Shown: positions 59,440-64,000 of the stretch, in pieces
How the letters are laid out: each line of letters opens with the position of its first letter
How positions within the stretch are numbered: position 1 is the first letter of the stretch
Source of the DNA: Polytrichum commune
Taxonomy: Eukaryota; Streptophyta; Polytrichopsida; Polytrichales; Polytrichaceae
DNA length: 64,000 nt
Reading direction: 5' to 3'
Assembly (NCBI GenBank): GCA_950295325.1
Contig: OX485803.1
Coordinates: 25,101,554-25,165,553, forward strand
Translations under genes and position numbers: made by a program
Notes under the pieces: generated by a model
The model's input: the letters and a program-made list of their open reading frames with translations, nothing else
Told to the model about the DNA's origin: nothing
The model's database searches: none

Positions 59440-59983
59440 GGGGCACTTTATATTAGGGCCCATTTGGACTTGAGCCCATTTGGACTTGAAGTGGGCCTTA
59501 ACTTTAGCCCTACTTTACAAAGTGGGCCGTTGAGTGGGCCTTGCAATATAAAGTCCATAGGCCCACTTGTAGGGCCCAAATTGGAAATTCTACTTTAAAG
59601 TGGGCCTTCCAAATGGGCCTAGGGACTTTATATTGTAAGGCCCAATCCACGGCCCGCTTTGTTTTAAATGAATTATGCCCTTGCTTGTCATAAAGTCATA
59701 AAGTCATAAATGACTATAAGACGGAGTTGGGTGAAGTGGGCCGTAGATGCGAAGTGGGTCTCCATAAACCCTCGACCCATTTTTTTGCCTTCGGCCCACT
59801 ATTTTCCCTCCAAAACGCCGCCATGTCACCCGCCACGCAAGCTTTAGGAGAAGTGGGCCGACTCTCAATATACAGCCCTTGGGCCCATATTAGGGCCCAT
59901 TTGGGCAATCTAAGCACTCTCATTGGTTGACGCCTAGGGTTTGGAAATGGGCCCTAGAAATGGGCCCTAATATAAAGTGGCCC
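59440..59983. mobile_element. MITE family B, copy 2, with inner inverted repeat
   Basis: It has the same ends as copy 1 (GGGGCACTTTATATTAGGGC and inverse) and about 70 bp more sequence. Inside, GGGCCTTGCAATATAAAGTCC (59536) is inverted at 59623-59643 with one mismatch, bounding a 108-bp unit. In copy 1 the right half of that inner repeat is missing. TTAA lies to the left and TTAA to the right. Confidence 0.82.
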
Positions 59984-60508
59984 TTAAAAGGAATCCCTAT
60001 AAATAAATTGAGTGATGGGTGATGAGGTGCAAATTTAAGAACGGACACATGAAAGACATGTGTTTGAAGAGAGATTGGACAACATGCTCGCAAGTTGCGC
60101 TCCATTCGAGGTTCAATAGTCAACATATTTAGGTAAGGGAGGGTCGATTCGACCTTCTTATTGGTCCAATGTCTATGAGTTTTGATAGTTTATAACAATT
60201 TGAGATTAACTTCAAAACATTACTTACGGGAGTGATCATGGCTCTTTAATGTATGTTAGTGGACGCACACAAAGTTCAACCTCATGAAACGGAGTAAGCT
60301 GATCGGGTGTTGAGTGGACACTATTTGTTGTTTGGTAGAGTCTCAAATAGTAATAAATAGTAATAGTTATGGAAGAAATAGTAATCTCAATGGGTTAGTG
60401 AATCTCTTAGGGGCATAACTAGAAAATCAAAGCATCTTAATCGGATTTAATCTGTGTTTTCTATGGATTTTTGAAGTGTTTAGGAGCCGCTGCGGTAAGT
60501 GAACTACA
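59984..60508. other. Intergenic stretch, no gene recognised
   Basis: No reading frame, RNA signature or repeat ends that I can support. Confidence 0.4.
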
Positions 60509-60870
60509 CTAAATATGATATTTAGTGTCACCGACTCTACTTGTCTTGCTCGATACTAATTGTAACCCACGGTGTAGTGTCACCAACACTAAACGTTGAC
60601 CCAACGTTATTTGTCGTTCCTTGTAAAACATTTGGGAGATTATAGATTTATAGCGTTGCAATTACTGTCACTTACCAGGTGGTTTTTCATCAAAATTTCA
60701 ATCATCCATGACAACATTCCATCACAAGTTACTGACAAGAGACGGCAGGGCATTGGCGAACGGATGAACTCATGCATCATCCACGACAATATTTGCTCAC
60801 TTGTTCATAAGAAGTGTCATCGGAAAAGTTACCATAGTGACATAAAATACCATACTACACTAAACATCAT
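60509..60870. mobile_element. MITE family F, copy 2
   Basis: It starts CACTAAATATGATATTTAG and follows copy 1 through the GCGTTGCAATTACTGTCAC, TTTCAATCATCCATGAC and AGAAGTGTCATC phrases to a CTACACTAAACATCATGG end. The expected TAGTG terminus is not present, so the right end is altered. Confidence 0.65.
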
Positions 60871-61842
60871 GGTTAAGCTCTAAGTGCCCGAGCAACCATA
60901 TATGGTTGACCAAAAATTTTGGCTCGTTTGTGTGTGGGCAGGTAAATTCCTTTGACCGTGTAAATTTTTTTGGTGGGCAGTATGGAAGGGCAACTTTTGG
61001 ATTGAGGCATTTTTGACCAAAAAGAGTAAATATTCGATTTTAGAGAGGGTTGCAAAGGCATATATGTCCGTGATGTAGGGAATGGGTGGAGAAAGTGCTT
61101 TACTATTGGACTATTGTACTTGTTTTTGACATCCAAAGAGTTCTCATTATTCATTTCTTTCGAAAAGTGTCGTAGTGGAAAGAGTAAAAAAATTCCGTAT
61201 TTTTGACCGTCGAATATTAGTATTCACAATTACCAATGTGAAGTAATTTGCAATATCAAATCGTCAAGTGTTAAAATAAAGAAAATGCATTTCAAGAATT
61301 GCAAGGAGGATTGCGAAATGATTGGGATAGCTCTATATGCATACATAGGGTCTTTGGAATCACATTTTCGTATTCTTTCACATGTTGGAGTTGTTCGTGT
61401 CACCTCAAACTCCTAAAAACACTTATGAGTGAATCATACCAACATTGTGGGGAGGGGCGGCATACAAAAAAAAGAATGTATACATTTCTCTTGTTTGAAT
61501 CTCACAACTCTTATGCAATCTCGGTCTCAAAATTGGTATGCATACTAATAAACAAGTTATTTAAACATCTATACGGTTAGATTTTGGATAAAAGACAAAT
61601 TCCTCCATTGGGGATTGTATTAAAGCCATGCACATATTTCTTAGGAAAAGTGCATTCCGAAAGGCTTGGGCACTTAGGGGTTAATGTAGGTATGACTCCC
61701 CCCTCATTGATGGGTCGATGCGTCCTCTATGTACCAATCCCTGGATCCTAGAATGGTTACCAGAACTCATGACATTGCCCACATGCAGAGGCATATTAAC
61801 TGCCCATTTTAGTAGTAGTTGGTGGGTTCGTTTACCACCTCA
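60871..61842. other. Intergenic stretch, no gene recognised
   Basis: Short frames only (60873-61154 minus, 61299-61580 plus), without motif or splice support. No clear repeat ends. Confidence 0.4.
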
Positions 61843-62234
61843 TAAGGTAGGGGTGGCAATTTCCGTGCGGGTCCTAAAGTTGACCCCTATGTCGGAAGCA
61901 CCTATCTAGGTGCTTTTACCTGGGTTTACAAAAGCACTTATCAAGGTGCTTTTACCGTTCACAGCGCTGCTAGCATTTCATTGGCTGCCGGCGGTCGGTT
62001 TTAGAAATCCACCCTGTGGATATGCCACGTACCCTATGTGCGAGTGTTGGTCACTCTACAAGGTTTCCTTTAAAAATTTGTAGGAAATCATAAACATGCT
62101 GGAAAATTTTGATTTTTTCATAGTTGCTCTTGCACCAGCTTTGCGGAGCGCTCAAAATTTATTAAAAAAAAATAGTTTCAACATCCCAACTAGGCACATC
62201 TGAAATTTGGACGGAAATTGCCACCCCTACCTTA
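61843..62234 (-). mobile_element. hAT-like MITE family H, copy 2
   Basis: A 392-bp inverted counterpart of 29333-29721. The terminal inverted repeats are again TAAGGTAGGGGTGGCAATTT and its complement. Differences from copy 1 are scattered point changes and a longer A run. The close similarity of the two copies suggests activity more recent than families C or E. Confidence 0.85.
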
Positions 62235-62639
62235 GTAGGTGCCCGTTTGAGGGAACTATACGAATTACGCACAACTACCTTAATGTAAGCCGAACGGTCA
62301 ACAAAAAGTAACCACCTATCAGTTCAACTCCGGCTATAAGTACATAAAATCTATAGATCACCAAACCCGATAGGTTATTATTAGAATACGGATATGTGGG
62401 GTTTTTACTTCACGCTTTGACACTCCAAATTGGTAAAACCCGCCTTATGCCAAGCATTTGCTGCATAAGGCGGGGGGGGGGGGGGAATGGGAAATGCATG
62501 TCATAGTACAACAGTAGCCTTATATATGGATGGCGTACGGATTTGCAAACGAAAACCTGACTCACTTTTTTCTAACTTAGGATGCCCTCGGGCCTTGGTC
62601 CTTTGCGGTGCTGAGCTGCCTTGGATTATAGGAACGGAT

Positions 62640-63680
62640 ACCCAGGTGACGGGCATATCATGATGCCTCCATCACACCCAACTTTCCGTCCAGTTTTAGC
62701 CTTGAAATTGTTGGGATCATGTTGAGAAATAGATGTTGGCCCACCCAGTGATCGGGGAGGTTTTTGGGCATGATCGGTTGAGATCCTAGTGTTTGCAAGC
62801 CCAACAGATTACATGTTGACACCCTCCGGTTTTCCTTCATGAAGTTGGGGTATATTCTATAACTTCCTCTGAAATGATCGGTAATTTTCTTGCAGTCGTT
62901 AACTTCGACCGGTTATTTCTCAAACACAACTGGTTTGTCTGTAACAAACTGCCGGTCCTCCCTTACCATTGGGTCCATCACTTTTCATACTATGACAGCC
63001 GGAGATGCTAATGGATGGTGTGATCGGCCCCTCAGGACCCGATCACACCAAACGTCATGTCCGGTTCTAGCCGTGAAATTATTGGGGACCATGTTGAGAA
63101 ATAGATGTTGGCCCACCACTTTTCACACTATTGCGGACGGAGGTGCTGACGGGTGGTGCCCGAAGTGGTTGGTGTGAGGGGCTGATCACACCGGCTACTT
63201 TTGGGACCATCCGTCAACATCTCCGTCCATAATAGTATGAGAAGTGGTGGGTCAACATCTATTTCTCGACATGATCCCCAGTAATTTCCCAGCTAGAACT
63301 GGACATAAAGTTTGGTGTGATCGGGGCCTAAGGGGCTGATCACACCAGCCAAATCTGGCACCATCCGTTAGCATCTTTGGCTGTAATAGTATGAAAAGTG
63401 GTGGGCCAACATCTATTTCTCAAGATAATCCCTAGTAATTTCACAGCCCGAACCGGACGAAAAGTTTGATGTGACCAAGGCTTATCACACCGGCCAGTTC
63501 AGACACCATCCATCAGCATCTTCGGGTGTAATAGTGTGAAAATGATGGGCCAACATCCATTTCACGGTTGGAACCGGATGGAAATTTTGGTGTGATTGGG
63601 GCATGGGGGCCTGATCACACCGGCTAGTTCAAACACCATCCTTGGGCATCTCTAGTTGTAATAGTGTAAAAAGTGGTGCA
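62640..63680. repeat. Head-to-head array of about 150-bp units
   Basis: Units carry TGATCACACCGGC, ACCATCCGTNAGCATCT, GTAATAGTATGAAAAGTGG and GGCCAACATCTATTTCTC phrases. On the left (62640-63178) they read on the minus strand; from about 63185 to 63680 they read on the plus strand, with about four units. The switch point is near 63180. A repeat family C copy (62751-62962) interrupts the left arm. No coding content. Confidence 0.78.
62751..62962 (+). repeat. Repeat family C, copy 6
   Basis: A complete family C unit from ATCGGGGAGGTTTTTGGGCA through CCAACAGATTACATGTTGACA to TTTGTCTGTAACAAACTGCC and CCTCCCTTA. It lies inside the head-to-head array, between two array segments, so it was inserted after the array formed or was captured with it. 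Confidence 0.75.
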
Positions 63681-64000
63681 CACAACAATGCAATATGCAA
63701 CCTCCATGCATACATCAACAAAGAGCACAGAACACTTGCACTTAAAACAACCAAAAATGAATTCAAATACGTTGACAAGTGGCTCTCTAACCAAGAAATC
63801 CACCATAATCTCTCCAACCATTTATGGATGACAACAAATATCACTAACGCACAAACCACACAAACATCTAAATTCCGATGTGCTCAATACATGGGCATGG
63901 GAAACACCTATTTTGGCCAACCACCTACTCGCCCATTGCACCAACCAATACATTAAAGGCGTAAAAATAGCAAGGCATAACAAAGCAATCCAACAAATCA
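63681..64000. other. Window end, no gene recognised
   Basis: AT-rich sequence after the last array unit. The frame at 63642-63956 begins inside the repeat and has no recognisable domain. Confidence 0.35.

Noticed and set aside
1..64000. LTR retrotransposon, autonomous transposase or viral remnant
   Set aside because: I found no reverse transcriptase, integrase, gag or transposase motif in any frame, and no long direct repeats with TG..CA ends.

Overview
This is nuclear DNA of a flowering plant. Two long multi-exon genes and one short gene with small GT-AG introns encode eukaryotic proteins of recognisably plant type. They sit in a sea of short terminal-inverted-repeat elements (MITEs), tRNA-derived SINEs, foldbacks and diverged non-coding repeats. 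I see no operons, bacterial genes, CRISPR array or rRNA, and no intact transposase or reverse transcriptase. The lineage within flowering plants cannot be fixed from the sequence alone.

Three genes are supported. (1) On the minus strand, 28044 to 23995, a three-exon gene encodes a 103-residue mitochondrial protein with an IGR/SAM-like motif, related to mitoribosomal small-subunit protein mS41. (2) On the plus strand, 33055 to 39394, a 17-exon gene encodes a 704-residue Rab GTPase-activating protein with a TBC domain; both catalytic fingers are present. (3) On the plus strand, 43192 to 55269, a 27-exon gene encodes a 1211-residue NOMO (nodal modulator) homologue, an ER type I membrane protein of Ig-like repeats. 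The exon joins keep frame throughout all three, so all three look intact. The genes do not form a functional cluster: they act in mitochondrial translation, Rab GTPase control and ER membrane-protein biogenesis.

Layout. 1-22900 is gene-free repeat territory: three MITE families, a tRNA-derived SINE with a perfect 11-bp target duplication, two related minus-strand SINE-like copies, a near-perfect foldback, nested insertions and a 4-unit tandem array of an AACCGG-rich repeat. 22900-28200 is the mS41-like gene; its 3-kb first intron carries a 3.5-copy tandem repeat with telomere-like tracts. 28200-32900 is again nested MITEs. 32900-55300 holds the two large genes, almost free of MITEs except in the spacer between them. 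55300-64000 is repeat territory with further members of the same families and a head-to-head array of about 150-bp units.

The window shows no convincing new biochemical system. The points most worth a second look are the nested element histories (several can be read against uninterrupted copies in the same window), two interleaved perfect inverted repeats at 22108-22201, a duplicated 3' splice region in the probable 5' leader intron of the NOMO gene, and a GC-AG intron in the same gene.
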